Assembly: GCF_902141845.1 (NCBI RefSeq)
Contig: NZ_CABFPH010000009.1
Span: 1 to 64,000 of the forward strand
DNA length: 64,000 nucleotides
DNA from: Methylobacterium symbioticum
GTDB taxonomy: Bacteria > Pseudomonadota > Alphaproteobacteria > Rhizobiales > Beijerinckiaceae
Reading direction: 5' to 3'
Shown here piece by piece: positions 53,419-62,335 of this stretch (its first letter is position 1; the number at the start of each line of letters is the position of its first letter). A program made the translations under genes and the position numbers. Below the pieces are notes generated by a model. The model did no database searches. It was not told where the DNA came from and saw only the letters and a program-made list of their open reading frames with translations.

Positions 53419-53845
53419 CCGTTCCGAATACCATACCGCCCGAGGAGCAGCCAAACGCATCCCTCCGCTCAGGTCTTTCCTCTCGCGGGCGCAAGGATCC
53501 ATCTGGATTCCGGCACCCGGCGGCGTCTCGCCGCCCGACGCTTCGCCTCGGTGGACGCGCCTGCCGCGATCCGGCTGTGCCGGATTCTGGGCGCATGTCT
53601 CGGGACGTTTGGAGCACCTCACACCATTCCCGGCGGCTGTCCTGCTACGCGCCGGTCCATGGTGAGGTCAGACTGCGGAGCAGCGTCCCGAAGATGCGAA
53701 AGGCAGGATTGATGCTCGTGCCGCAATAAACAATCCAAATTTGGCGTTGGACAGCGATACGGGGCTGTTCCACCGATCATGCCGAACGAAGGTCTGCCAC
53801 CGCTCGCATGAGCGCTGAGACGGGCCTCGGCATCGGAGGAACGCG
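53419..53845. promoter_or_regulatory. Divergent intergenic region, AraC gene and aldarate transporter gene
   Basis: 427 bases without a supported gene. It becomes AT-richer near 53715-53745 (caataaacaatccaaatttgg), a likely promoter area for the transporter gene, whose ATG follows GGAGGAA. No tandem AraC half-sites stand out by eye. Confidence 0.4.
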
Positions 53846-55210
53846 ATGGCTCAAGCAGGGCACGGCTTGAAGAAGACCAATGTCAGATACCTCATCCTGG
53901 CACTGATCTTCCTCGCAACCACCTTCAACTACGTCGACCGCGCCACCCTGTCGGTGGCCGCCCCTGCGATGCGCGGCGAGTTCGGCTTCGACGCGATCAC
54001 GATGGGCCTCGCCTTCTCGGCCTTCGGCTGGGCCTACACGGCGATGCAGGTCCCCGGCGGCTGGGTGCTCGACAAGTATGGCGCCCGCCTCGTCTACGGT
54101 ATCGGCCTGATCCTGTGGTCGGCCTTCACGATGATGCAGGGCCTCGTCCACGTCGTCTCGTTCACCTTCCTGGCGCTGTTTGCGCTGCGCTTCCTGATGG
54201 GCATCGCCGAGTCCCCGGCCTTCCCGGCCAACAGCCGCCTGACGGTGATGTGGTTTCCTACCAAGGAGCGGGCCTTCGCGACCTCGATCTTCCAATCGGC
54301 CCAGTATTTCGCCTTGGCCGTCTTCACCCCGGTGATGACCTGGATCCTGCATGCCCATAGCTGGCAGGCGATCTTCTACTGGGCGGGCGGTGTCGGCATC
54401 GTGCTCGGCGTCGTCTGGCTGCTCTACGTCCATGAGCCGCGCCACCACCGGGGCGTGAACCAGGCCGAGCTCGACTACATCGAGGCCGGCGGCGGCCTGC
54501 CGAACATGGGCGACAAGCGCGACCGCATCCGCTGGTCCGAGGTCAAGGCGCTCATCAGCAACCGCATGATGATCGGCATCTATATCGGCCAGTTCTGCCT
54601 CACCACGATCACGTGGTTCTTCCTGACGTGGTTCCCCACCTACCTGCTCGAAGCGCGGGGCATGTCGATCCTCAAGGTCGGCCTCGTGGCGGCGATCCCG
54701 GCAATCTGCGGCTTCCTCGGCGGACTCGCGGGCGGACTGTGGTCGGATTGGATGCTCCGGCGCGGCTTCAGCCTCACGGCGGCGCGCAAGCTCCCGATCA
54801 TCGTCGGCCTGCTGTTCTCCAGCACGATCGTGCTCGCCAACTACGTCCAGTCCGACGTGTTCGTGATCGTGGTGATGAGCGTCGCCTTCTTCGCCAAGGG
54901 CATCGGCAATCTCGGCTGGTGCATCGTCGGCGATGTGTCGCCCAAGCAGATCATGGGCGTCAGCGGCGGCATCTTTAACCTCTGCGGCAACCTCGCCAGC
55001 ATCGTCACACCGCTGGCCATCGGCATCATCGTCAAGGAGATGGGCTCCTTCGACCTCGCCCTCGTCTATATCGGCGTGGTCGCGCTGATCGGCGCCCTGT
55101 CCTACCTCGTCATCGTCGGGCCGCTGAACCGCCTTGAGATCCGCAGCGACGAGCGGGCTGCGGACAAGGCGCCCGTGCTGCCGCGCGATGTCGGCGCCGC
55201 CCGGGCCTGA
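53846..55210 (+). CDS. MFS anion:cation symporter, probable aldarate (glucarate/galactarate) transporter
   Basis: 454 residues, 12 membrane helices. Features of the ACS/GudP branch: RYLILALIFLATTFNYVDRA in helix 1 with the Asn-Tyr-Val-Asp-Arg motif, GWAYTAMQVPGGWVLDKYGA, RFLMGIAESPAFPANSR and WFPTKERAFATSIFQSAQY. It imports hexarates or related sugar acids with protons. The next gene encodes a dehydratase for such acids, 30 bases away, which supports the substrate class. Start ATG 53846 follows GGAGGAACGCG. Confidence 0.88.
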   Translation: MAQAGHGLKKTNVRYLILALIFLATTFNYVDRATLSVAAPAMRGEFGFDAITMGLAFSAFGWAYTAMQVPGGWVLDKYGARLVYGIGLILWSAFTMMQGLVHVVSFTFLALFALRFLMGIAESPAFPANSRLTVMWFPTKERAFATSIFQSAQYFALAVFTPVMTWILHAHSWQAIFYWAGGVGIVLGVVWLLYVHEPRHHRGVNQAELDYIEAGGGLPNMGDKRDRIRWSEVKALISNRMMIGIYIGQFCLTTITWFFLTWFPTYLLEARGMSILKVGLVAAIPAICGFLGGLAGGLWSDWMLRRGFSLTAARKLPIIVGLLFSSTIVLANYVQSDVFVIVVMSVAFFAKGIGNLGWCIVGDVSPKQIMGVSGGIFNLCGNLASIVTPLAIGIIVKEMGSFDLALVYIGVVALIGALSYLVIVGPLNRLEIRSDERAADKAPVLPRDVGAARA

Positions 55211-55240
55211 GCGCCGCAATCCCAACCTCTGGAGGACATC

Positions 55241-56371
55241 ATGGCTCAGGACACCGTCACCGGCATCCGCCTGCGCTCGGTCTATCTGCCGCTCAAGACG
55301 CCGATCAGCGACGCCAAGGTGCTCACCGGCCGCCAGAAGCCGATGACCGAGATCGCGATCCTGTTCTGCGAGGTCGAGACCGGCGACGGTCATCGCGGCC
55401 TCGGGATCAGCTACGCGAAGCGGGCCGGCGGGCCGGGGCAGTTCGCCCATGCCTGCGAGATTGCGCCGGCCCTTCTGGGCGAGGATCCGAGCGACATCGC
55501 CAAGGCCTGGGACAAGCTCGCCTGGGCCGGCGCCTCGGTCGGCCGCAGCGGCCTCGCCGTGCAGGCGATCGGCGCCTTCGACGTCGCGCTCTGGGACCTG
55601 AAGGCGAAGCGCGCCGGCCTGTCGCTCGCCAAGCTGCTCGGGGCGCAGCGCGATGCGGTCCGCTGCTACAACACCTCCGGCGGCTTCCTGCACACGCCCC
55701 TCGACGAGTTGCTGGTGAACACCGACCGCTCCCGCGAGAAGGGGATCGGAGGCATCAAGCTGAAGGTCGGGCAACCGGATTGGGCGCTCGACATCAAGCG
55801 CGTCTCCCGCGTGCGGGAGCATCTGGGCGACGCTTTCCCGCTGATGGTCGATGCCAACCAGCAATGGGACCGTCCGACCGCGATGCGGATGGGCCGGATC
55901 TTCGAGCAGTTCAACCTGATCTGGATCGAGGAGCCGCTCGACTGCTACGACGCTGCCGGCCATGCCGCGCTCGCCGCCGCCCTCGACACGCCGATCGCCA
56001 CCGGCGAGATGCTGACGAGCGTCTCCGAGCACTGGGACTTCATCCGCCAGAACGGAGCCGACTTCCTGATGCCGGACGCGCCCCGCGTCGGCGGCATCAC
56101 ACCCTACCTGAAGGTCGCGACGCTCGCCGAATTCGCGGGGCTGACGATCGCGCCGCATTTCTCGATGGAACTGCACATCCATCTCGCCGCCGCCATGCAG
56201 CGCGAGCCCTGGGTCGAGCATTTCGAGTGGCTGGAGCCCCTGTTCAACGAGCGCCTGGAACTGAAGGACGGGCGGATGCTGGTGCCGACGCGCCCCGGCC
56301 TCGGCATCAGTCTCAGCGAGCAGGCCCTCGCCTGGACGCGGGACTCGGCCGGGTTCGGAAGCCTCGGCTGA
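55241..56371 (+). CDS. Enolase-superfamily L-talarate/galactarate dehydratase
   Basis: 376 residues of the mandelate racemase subgroup. The catalytic KxK is in GGIKLKVGQPDW, metal ligands Asp204 (LMVDANQQWDRP), Glu in LIWIEEPLDCYD and Glu in PIATGEMLTS, and the general base His in IAPHFSMELHIH. The segments MPDAPRVGGITP and EPWVEHFEWLEPLFNERLE closely resemble, from memory, the characterised Salmonella talarate/galactarate dehydratase. It removes water to give the 5-keto-4-deoxyaldarate. GGAGG precedes the ATG. The downstream aldolase and reductase are not in the window. Confidence 0.85.
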   Translation: MAQDTVTGIRLRSVYLPLKTPISDAKVLTGRQKPMTEIAILFCEVETGDGHRGLGISYAKRAGGPGQFAHACEIAPALLGEDPSDIAKAWDKLAWAGASVGRSGLAVQAIGAFDVALWDLKAKRAGLSLAKLLGAQRDAVRCYNTSGGFLHTPLDELLVNTDRSREKGIGGIKLKVGQPDWALDIKRVSRVREHLGDAFPLMVDANQQWDRPTAMRMGRIFEQFNLIWIEEPLDCYDAAGHAALAAALDTPIATGEMLTSVSEHWDFIRQNGADFLMPDAPRVGGITPYLKVATLAEFAGLTIAPHFSMELHIHLAAAMQREPWVEHFEWLEPLFNERLELKDGRMLVPTRPGLGISLSEQALAWTRDSAGFGSLG

Positions 56372-56394
56372 TCCGCGGCGCTCGGATCCGGCTG

Positions 56395-56801
56395 CCGGGT
56401 CGGGGTACGGGCCCCGGCCTGATCATGATCTACGGCTTCGCCGAGCAGTCGGGTGGGCGGGTGCGCATCTCGTCCGAGGTCGGGCAGGGCACGGCCGTCT
56501 GTATCGATCGCCCGCGCCATCACGGTGCGGCGGAGGAGGCCGATCGGCGCGCGGCACAGGCCCTGGCGCCGCGCGCCGAACAGGGCGAGACGGTGTTGGT
56601 GGTCGACGACGCGCCGGCCGTGCGGATGCTGGTGAGAGAAGTTCCGGAAGATCTCGGCTACGCGGCGCTCTCATCACCGGCTACGCGGAGACTGCGGCGG
56701 TGGGCAACGGCCATCTGGAGCCCGGCATGGCGGTGCTGACCAAGCCCTTCGCGGTCGAGACGCTCGGGGTGCGCATTCGCGAGAGGCTTGGGACCGGTTG
56801 A
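56395..56801 (+). pseudogene. Remnant of a hybrid histidine kinase / receiver gene
   Basis: The remains start inside an HATPase G2 box (GRGTGPGLIMIYGFAEQSGG, then VRISSEVGQGTAV), pass to a receiver start (VLVVDDAPAVRMLV, EDLGYAAL) and then break near 56670. A second reading frame continues with the receiver end LITGYAETAAVG, VLTKPFAVETLG and stops at TGA 56799-56801. The middle of the receiver, including the phosphoacceptor Asp, is missing, as are the kinase N-terminus and a start codon. An internal deletion with frameshift explains this. It lies directly after the dehydratase gene. Confidence 0.8.
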
Positions 56802-57090
56802 GGCCGAGGGCGGACGGCGACGTCCGGAGGCCACGACCCGTCCGCGCGGCCGGACTCCGACATCGTCCGGGGCCGATGCCTTTCGAGCCTGGGCAGGATG
56901 CGGTCCAGCGGCTGCCCGCCCAGGCCCGCGTTGCCTCGATGGCAGGCATCCTGCCTCTGCGCGTTGCAATTTGAGCCATGATCCGTCTACGAACGTCTGG
57001 TATGCCAGTGTTCTGGGCCGGCGAACGGAGCGTCTGCCTGTCGAACAGGCGCCTCCGGCATCGGTTCGGGCGAGCGAGGGACGCGCGCGG

Positions 57091-58227
57091 ATGTCCAAGA
57101 CCGTCAGCCCTGAGCAAGCCGGCAAGGCGTCCGGGTTTCGCCTGTTCAGGCCGATCCTGGCGGGCGCGACCCTGCGGGAACGCCTGATCGCGTGTCTCGG
57201 GGCGCTGGTCGGCATCACGCTGACCGGCCTGATCTGTGGTCTGGTCTTCGGCCAGGGACCCCACATCCCGCTGATCGTCGCACCGATGGGGGCCTCGGCG
57301 GTGCTGCTGTTTGCCGTACCCGCGAGCCCGCTCGCTCAGCCCTGGTCGATCATCGGCGGCAATACGATCTCCGCCTTCATGGGCGTGCTCGCCGCACATT
57401 TCATCCCGAACCCGGTCGTGGCCATCGGCGTCGGGGTGTCCCTGGCCATCGCCGCGATGTCGCTCACCCGCTGCCTCCATCCGCCCGGCGGCGCCGCTGC
57501 GCTGACAGCGCTCATCGGCGGTCCGGCCGTCACCTCGGCCGGCTTCCTGTTCCCCCTGTTCCCGGTCTGCGTGAACTCGGTGATCCTGGTCGCCCTCGGC
57601 GTCGCCTTCCACAGGCTCTCGCGCCGGAACTACCCGCACGTCCCGGTCCCGGCACCGGTCAACACGCACGGGACGGGAGACCTGCCCGCGCCGCTCCGGG
57701 TCGGCTTCAGGCCCGAGGACGTGGATGCGGCCCTGGGCGAACTGCACGAGACCTTGGACATCGACCGCGCCGACCTCGACCGGCTCCTCCGCCAAGTCGA
57801 GCTTCACGCGCTCGTCCGCTCGCAGGGCGAGCCGACCTGCGGCGCGGTCATGTCGCGCGATGTCGTCACCATCGGGTTGGATGGCAGCATCGCGCGGGCG
57901 CGGGACCTCCTGATCGCGCACAACATCCGGACGCTGCCCGTCGTGGACGGGGGTGGCCGGCTGGCGGGCACGCTCGGCCTGCGCGAATTGACGCTGCACG
58001 GCGACGGGGGCATCGCGCAGGTGATGTCCGAGGCGCAGACGGCCGGGCCGGACGAGCCCGTGGTCGCGCTCGCCGCCTCGCTGTCCGATGGCCGCACCCA
58101 TGCGGTGGTCGTCGTGGACGCAGAGCGCCGCATCCTCGGGATCATCACGCAGACCGACCTGCTCGCGACTCTGACGCGTCTTCTGTCGGCCAAGGCCCTC
58201 GCGCGTCCCGACCCCGTCGCCGCATAG
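57091..58227 (+). CDS. HPP family membrane protein with CBS pair
   Basis: 378 residues. The HPP domain (about 20-190) has four to six hydrophobic helices and the name-giving motif in RCLHPPGGAAALTAL, with IVAPMGASAVLLFAVP and SLAIAAMSLTRC. A linker leads to two CBS domains (about 250-370: MSRDVVTIGLDGSIARARDLL and the second near VMSEAQTAGPDEPVVALA). The HPP family is linked to nitrite transport in plants and cyanobacteria; here it is unknown. ATG 57091 follows GAGCGAGGG at some distance. It stands alone. Confidence 0.9.
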   Translation: MSKTVSPEQAGKASGFRLFRPILAGATLRERLIACLGALVGITLTGLICGLVFGQGPHIPLIVAPMGASAVLLFAVPASPLAQPWSIIGGNTISAFMGVLAAHFIPNPVVAIGVGVSLAIAAMSLTRCLHPPGGAAALTALIGGPAVTSAGFLFPLFPVCVNSVILVALGVAFHRLSRRNYPHVPVPAPVNTHGTGDLPAPLRVGFRPEDVDAALGELHETLDIDRADLDRLLRQVELHALVRSQGEPTCGAVMSRDVVTIGLDGSIARARDLLIAHNIRTLPVVDGGGRLAGTLGLRELTLHGDGGIAQVMSEAQTAGPDEPVVALAASLSDGRTHAVVVVDAERRILGIITQTDLLATLTRLLSAKALARPDPVAA

Positions 58228-58309
58228 GCGGTCGCCGCAGCCCAAACGGAGATGCTCACCCGAACCCGCAACGGCGCGGTGCGCCGTCTCGGCTGTTGGC
58301 CCGGTTGTT

Positions 58310-58332
58310 GCCAGGATTCCCGCAATCCTGGC
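58310..58332 (+). terminator. Hairpin downstream of the HPP gene
   Basis: Perfect 9-bp stem GCCAGGATT / AATCCTGGC with loop CCCGC, 82 bases after the stop. No T-run, so the terminator role is tentative. Confidence 0.45.
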
Positions 58333-58358
58333 GCAGCCAGGCCCACGGGATTGATCCG

Positions 58359-58463
58359 ATGCAAGATGGGCCGCTTCTCCTCCACCTGCTGCACGCCGCC
58401 TTGATGGCGTCGAGCATGATGCTGACGTGGCAGGTCTATCGCCTTCGCAACAAGGCGGAGTAG
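58359..58463 (+). CDS. Small single-helix membrane peptide (34 residues)
   Basis: Starts MQDGPLLLHLLHAALMASSM, runs through a hydrophobic helix and ends in a basic tail (YRLRNKAE), the layout of a small inner-membrane protein with N-out topology. GGGA lies upstream of the ATG. No family recognised; chance is a real possibility. Confidence 0.35.
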   Translation: MQDGPLLLHLLHAALMASSMMLTWQVYRLRNKAE

Positions 58464-58480
58464 GACCGATTCCGGCGAGT

Positions 58481-59008
58481 GATACGGAAGCCGCTTGATC
58501 AGAGCGGGCTCCGTATCACCAAGCCCGCGCGGCGCTTGAGCGAAGCCCAGATTCGCCATCCCGAAGGGATCAACCGGATTTGGTATGATACGGGCTTCGC
58601 TTGATCGAAGCAGAGCCCGTATCGGAAGCCCGCGCGGCGCTTGAGCGAAGCCCAGATTCGCCATCCCGAAGGGATCAACCGAATCTGGTATGATACGGGC
58701 TTCGCTTGATCGAAGCAGAGCCCGTATCGGAAGCCCGCGCGGCGCTTGAGCGAAGCCCAGATTCGCCATCCCGAAGGGATCAACCGAATCTGGTATGATA
58801 CGGGCTTCGCTTGATCGAAGCAGAGCCCGTATCGGAAGCCCGCGCGGCGCTTGAGCGAAGCCCAGATTCGCCATCCCGAAGGGATCAACCGAATCTGGTA
58901 TGATACGGGCTTCGCTTGATCGAAGCAGAGCCCGTATCGGAAGCCCGCGCGGCGCTTGAGCGAAGCCCAGATTCGCCATCCCGAAGGGATCAACCGAATC
59001 TGGTATGA
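58481..59008. repeat. 105-bp tandem repeat array with two hairpins per unit
   Basis: Units start at 58521, 58626, 58731, 58836 and 58941, exactly 105 bp apart; the last stops after 68 bases and a diverged leading part covers 58481-58520. Units 2-4 look identical; unit 1 has a few changes. Each full unit holds hairpin A (GATACGGGCT / AGCCCGTATC, 10-bp arms, e.g. 58587-58596 with 58614-58623) and hairpin B (CCAGATTCG / CGAATCTGG, 9-bp arms, with an inner ATCCC-GAA-GGGAT). The array ends 6 bases from the stop of the reverse methyltransferase gene. Because 105 is divisible by three, reverse frames stay open through it, but I judge it non-coding. Confidence 0.92.
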
Positions 59009-59014
59009 CGCGTC

Positions 59015-59722
59015 TCACGCTCGCCCCACCCAACCACGCCACGTGAAGGCGGCGAAGAACGGCTCGACATCGCGGAAGCCGCCGCTCCGCAGGATGGCTT
59101 CGTCCTGATCGGGGTCGAGCGCCGGGAGGTTGGCGTCGACGGCCGCCCGGGCCCTCATCGCCTGCTCGGGATCGGCTCCCGATGCCACCGCATAGGCCTC
59201 GTAGCGCGCAAGCCAGCGCGCGCGGCTTCCGGCTCCTTGCGGAAAGCTGCCATGCGCCGCGACGAACGGGGCGCCCGGCCGCAGGCGCCGATGGATGCCC
59301 CGGACCGTCTCCTCGCGTGCCCCCGCGTCGAGGAAGTGCAGGGTGAGGAGGCAGGTTGCCGCGTCGAAGGGGCCAGCCGGCGCGTCCTCGATGTAGCCTT
59401 CGACCAGGGTGACGCGCGCCATCAGGGGGCCGAGCGTCCGCTCGGCCTGGCGGAGCATCGCCCCTGCCGGGTCGACGCCGACGAGGGTCCAGCCAGGATG
59501 GGCCTCGGCCAGGGCGCGCAGCTCCAGGCCGCCTCCGGCACCGAGAACCAGGACCCTTGCGTCGGGCGGGGCGCGCTCGGCGAGCAGGATCCCGGTCATC
59601 CGATGGAGCGCCTCGAAGCCCGGCACGAAGCGGCGCGGCCCGTCGGCATATCGTGCGGCGGCCTCCGGGTCGGAGAAGGCCGCCACGAAGTCCAAAGGCT
59701 GCGGGTTGGCGCTCAGCGTCAT
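59015..59722 (-). CDS. Class I SAM-dependent methyltransferase
   Basis: 235 residues from ATG 59722 ([18 protein letters not shown]). Motif I is [15 protein letters not shown], acidic residue after beta2 in [11 protein letters not shown], and motif IV near [14 protein letters not shown]. Substrate unknown; the sequence resembles the small-molecule methyltransferase_12/25 type. Its ATG overlaps the stop of the Rrf2 gene by 4 bases, so the two are co-regulated. The tandem hairpin array follows directly after its stop. Confidence 0.87.
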   Translation of the reverse strand: MTLSANPQPLDFVAAFSDPEAAARYADGPRRFVPGFEALHRMTGILLAERAPPDARVLVLGAGGGLELRALAEAHPGWTLVGVDPAGAMLRQAERTLGPLMARVTLVEGYIEDAPAGPFDAATCLLTLHFLDAGAREETVRGIHRRLRPGAPFVAAHGSFPQGAGSRARWLARYEAYAVASGADPEQAMRARAAVDANLPALDPDQDEAILRSGGFRDVEPFFAAFTWRGWVGRA

Positions 59723-60177
59723 CTGTCGGAAAGCTCCTGTCCACAGAGGCCACGCTCGGCCATCCGCGCATGGAACTCGGCACTGAGACGGCCGAGGGTG
59801 ATCTCGCGCAGCCGCGCGAGCAGCAGGGTTTCCGCATCCCGGAAGGCGCTCGCGAGGGACGCGTTGACCGCCTGCTCGACAAGGCAGCTCGGCGCTTCGC
59901 TCCGGTGGCCCATCGCGAAGACCTCCGGTGAGCCCAGGGCGACGTAGACGTCGTGCAGGGTCACGCGGTCGAGGTCGCAGGCGATGGTCCAGCCGCCGCC
60001 ATGACCCTTCCCGGAGGCGACGAGCCCGAGATCGCGCAGGCCTGCCATGATCCGGCGCACCACGACCGGATTGGTCCCCATCGCGGAGGCCAGTCGCTCG
60101 GATGTCACCGGTCCATCCGCCTCGGCCATGTGGAGAAGGACGTGGAGGACGCCCGACAATCTGCTGTCCCGTCTCAT
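59719..60177 (-). CDS. Rrf2 family transcriptional regulator
   Basis: 152 residues from ATG 60177 ([19 protein letters not shown]). A winged HTH covers about 1-80: [21 protein letters not shown] as recognition region and [18 protein letters not shown] as wing. The three-cysteine cluster of iron-sulfur Rrf2 sensors is not present; only one Cys lies in the right area (APSCLVEQ), so this is of the YwnA-like or thiol-based kind. A 13-bp-arm dyad covers its own start codon, which strongly suggests autoregulation. It is coupled to the methyltransferase gene. Confidence 0.88.
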   Translation of the reverse strand: MRRDSRLSGVLHVLLHMAEADGPVTSERLASAMGTNPVVVRRIMAGLRDLGLVASGKGHGGGWTIACDLDRVTLHDVYVALGSPEVFAMGHRSEAPSCLVEQAVNASLASAFRDAETLLLARLREITLGRLSAEFHARMAERGLCGQELSDR

Positions 60178-60214
60178 GCAGCAAATCATGTTGCATGAGA
60201 CGGGATGCTGTCAA
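60168..60214 (-). promoter_or_regulatory. Rrf2 operator dyad and promoter over the start codon
   Basis: Perfect arms CCCGTCTCATGCA (60168-60180) and TGCATGAGACGGG (60192-60204) around an 11-base loop. On the reverse strand TTGACA (60209-60214) is a full consensus -35; 17-18 bases on lies ACATGA/CATGAT in the loop as -10. The start codon (60175-60177) lies within the left arm, so the transcript would begin at or very near the ATG. Confidence 0.75.
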
Positions 60215-60296
60215 TCGGCATCCGGATCACGCGATCGCCGAGGTCCCGCGCGTCAGGCCAAAGCGGACGAGGTCCGACTCGGAGTTCTGCGTGGCG

Positions 60297-62063
60297 CTAC
60301 GCTTGCGCGTGACCGAAGTCGGAGGTCTGTCGCCCGGGCCCGGTCCGCGCGCCCCTGCGCAACGCGGCCTGCACACGGTCGATCAGCTCGCTGCGCCGAT
60401 AGGGCTTTCCCAACACGTCCATGGCGTGGGGCTGCGGACCGTCGATGGCCATCTCGTCGTTGTAGCCTGTGGTGAGCAGGATCGGCACATTCGGGTCGCG
60501 GCTGCGGACCTGCTCGGCGAGGACGAGGCCGTTCGCGCCGCCCGGCATGATCACATCCGAGAACACGAGCTTGAACCCGTCCCCGCTCGTTCGCGCCTCC
60601 TCGAACCGCTCCAGCGCCTCCTCGGCGCTGTGGGCGATCACGACGCGATAGCCGATATCCTGCAACGCCTCGCCCGCCATGGCGGCAGCCTCGCGGCTGT
60701 CGTCGACCACGAGGACGAGCGGCGGTGCGGCCAGATGGTCGAGCGGTTGGGCTTGGTATCCCGTCAGTGCTTCGGGGTATCCGGCCTCGTCCGCCTTCTG
60801 ACGGAGCACGGGAAACAGCATGCGGATGGTCGTGCCGTTCCCGACCGCGCTGTCGATCTCCAGTCGTCCGCCCGATTGCTGGATGAAACCGTGCGCCATC
60901 GCGAGGCCGAGGCCCGTTCCCTCGCCGCGCGACTTGGTGGTGAAGAACGGCTCGGTCGCCCGGGCCGCGATATGCGGCGCCATCCCGGTGCCCTCGTCGG
61001 AGACGCACAGCAGCACGTAGTCGCCCGGCTCCAGGTGCCGCGAGGCGGCATCGCCGTTGAGGTGGATCTGCCGCGTCGTGACCGTGATGGCGCCGCCGTT
61101 CGGAGACGCATCCCGCGCATTCACGACAACGTTCAGGAGGGCCATCTCCAAGTGGGTTGCATCGACCCGGACCTGCGGCAGCCGCCGCTGCAGGTTCAGG
61201 TACAAGGTCGCCTTGCTGCCCACCGAGGTCTCCAGCAACTCGGCGACGGAATTGACCATCTCGCTCAGGTCGACGCCCTTCGGCTCCAGGCGGCCGCGGC
61301 GGGCGAAGGCGAGCAGCTGATGGGTCAGCTTCGCGCCCCGGTCGGCCGCGGACGTGGCCGCGGCGAGATAGCGTTCGAAGGCCTTGTCGTCGTGACGCTT
61401 GGCCGCCAGACGCTCCAGGCTGCCATTGATGACGTGCAGGAGGTTGTTGAAGTCGTGGGCGAGCCCGGCCGTCAGCTGCCCGATGGCCTCCATCTTCTGG
61501 GCCTGCCGGAACTGCTGCTCCGCGTCCCGTCGGTGCGTCACGTCCAGCTGGCTGGCGAAGTAGTAGATGATCTCGCCGTCCGGGTTGTGCACCGGCCCCA
61601 TGAACACGGCATTCCAGAACGGCGTGCCGTCCCGGCGATAGTTCAGGATCTCCACGGCCGTGGCCTTGCCGGCCGCGAGGGCCTCCCGGAGCTGCCGCAC
61701 GTGATCCGGGTCGGTGCCCGCACCCTGCAGGAAACGGCAGTTGCGGCCGAGCACCTCGCCCTCCTCGTAGCCGGTCAGGTCGAGGAAGGCGTTGTTGGCG
61801 AAGACGATCGGGATGTCGTCCTGGCGGGGATCGGCCAGGATCATCGGCATGCGAGTCATCTCGACGGCGGCGAAGAAGACGCTGCCGCGCTCGTTCAGGT
61901 CGGGATCGGTGATGGTGCTCTGTTGCCAGTGGCGCAGCCCCGGCTGCCCGAGCGGCTCCATGGCGCCCTGGTCCATGCGGCCCCGGGCCGGCTCGCCCGT
62001 GCTCGCGTCATCGTCTCCGCCGGCGCGATCCGGCGCTTTCTGGTCATCGTTCATGGCGGACAT
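60297..62063 (-). CDS. LOV-domain hybrid histidine kinase (blue-light sensor)
   Basis: 588 residues. A LOV-type PAS domain covers about 60-180 with the flavin-binding signature [14 protein letters not shown]; Cys109 is the residue that forms the light-induced FMN adduct, and [18 protein letters not shown] is the typical strand. A HisKA phosphoacceptor is His203 in [12 protein letters not shown], followed by an HATPase ([27 protein letters not shown]). A C-terminal receiver (about 455-575) has [11 protein letters not shown] and the phosphoacceptor Asp in [11 protein letters not shown]. No membrane helix, so cytoplasmic. Start 62063 or ATG 62054. Its output partner is not adjacent. Confidence 0.93.
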   Translation of the reverse strand: MSAMNDDQKAPDRAGGDDDASTGEPARGRMDQGAMEPLGQPGLRHWQQSTITDPDLNERGSVFFAAVEMTRMPMILADPRQDDIPIVFANNAFLDLTGYEEGEVLGRNCRFLQGAGTDPDHVRQLREALAAGKATAVEILNYRRDGTPFWNAVFMGPVHNPDGEIIYYFASQLDVTHRRDAEQQFRQAQKMEAIGQLTAGLAHDFNNLLHVINGSLERLAAKRHDDKAFERYLAAATSAADRGAKLTHQLLAFARRGRLEPKGVDLSEMVNSVAELLETSVGSKATLYLNLQRRLPQVRVDATHLEMALLNVVVNARDASPNGGAITVTTRQIHLNGDAASRHLEPGDYVLLCVSDEGTGMAPHIAARATEPFFTTKSRGEGTGLGLAMAHGFIQQSGGRLEIDSAVGNGTTIRMLFPVLRQKADEAGYPEALTGYQAQPLDHLAAPPLVLVVDDSREAAAMAGEALQDIGYRVVIAHSAEEALERFEEARTSGDGFKLVFSDVIMPGGANGLVLAEQVRSRDPNVPILLTTGYNDEMAIDGPQPHAMDVLGKPYRRSELIDRVQAALRRGARTGPGRQTSDFGHAQA

Positions 62064-62273
62064 GTAGCGGAAAACGCGGCTGTCCGCCGAATGGTCCCGC
62101 TCCGGTGAGCCTCGCGCCGAAGATTGATGAATGCGGAGGCCAGAGCCGATCTCGGTCGCGCTTCAACCGGGACCGGACAGGCATCCGATGGATCCCTTCG
62201 GACGGCGGATGTCGACGTCGCGCAGGCGCCGCCCGGGCTTGCCGATCCCAGCCTGCCTCTCAGACACGACAAA

Positions 62274-62298
62274 GCCCGCCTCGGCGGACCGGGCGGGC
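62274..62298 (-). terminator. Terminator of the small reverse gene
   Basis: Stem GCCCGCC / GGCGGGC with an 11-base loop; on the reverse strand it is followed by TTTGT. It lies 38 bases after the stop of the 45-residue gene. Confidence 0.65.
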
Positions 62299-62335
62299 TG
62301 CATTGGTCCGGCCGCGTCGGCGGCCGTGCCGTGGT

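Noticed and set aside
53777-56221. An 814-codon reverse frame opposite the transporter and dehydratase genes
   Set aside because: Antisense shadow: His/Asp/Glu/Arg-rich with no domain, opposite two well-formed genes with ribosome sites.
55241-56371. Mandelate racemase, which would fit the hydroxyacid module
   Set aside because: The active-site segments and overall motifs look like talarate/galactarate dehydratase, and the neighbour is an aldarate-type transporter.
58481-59008. CRISPR array
   Set aside because: The repetition has no unique spacers: whole 105-bp units are identical. No cas genes are nearby.
57804-59882. A 692-codon reverse frame with 35-residue repeats across the tandem array
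   Set aside because: The unit length is a multiple of three so frames stay open automatically. At least two reverse frames are open there, and the frame also runs antisense to the HPP gene and out of frame through the methyltransferase gene.
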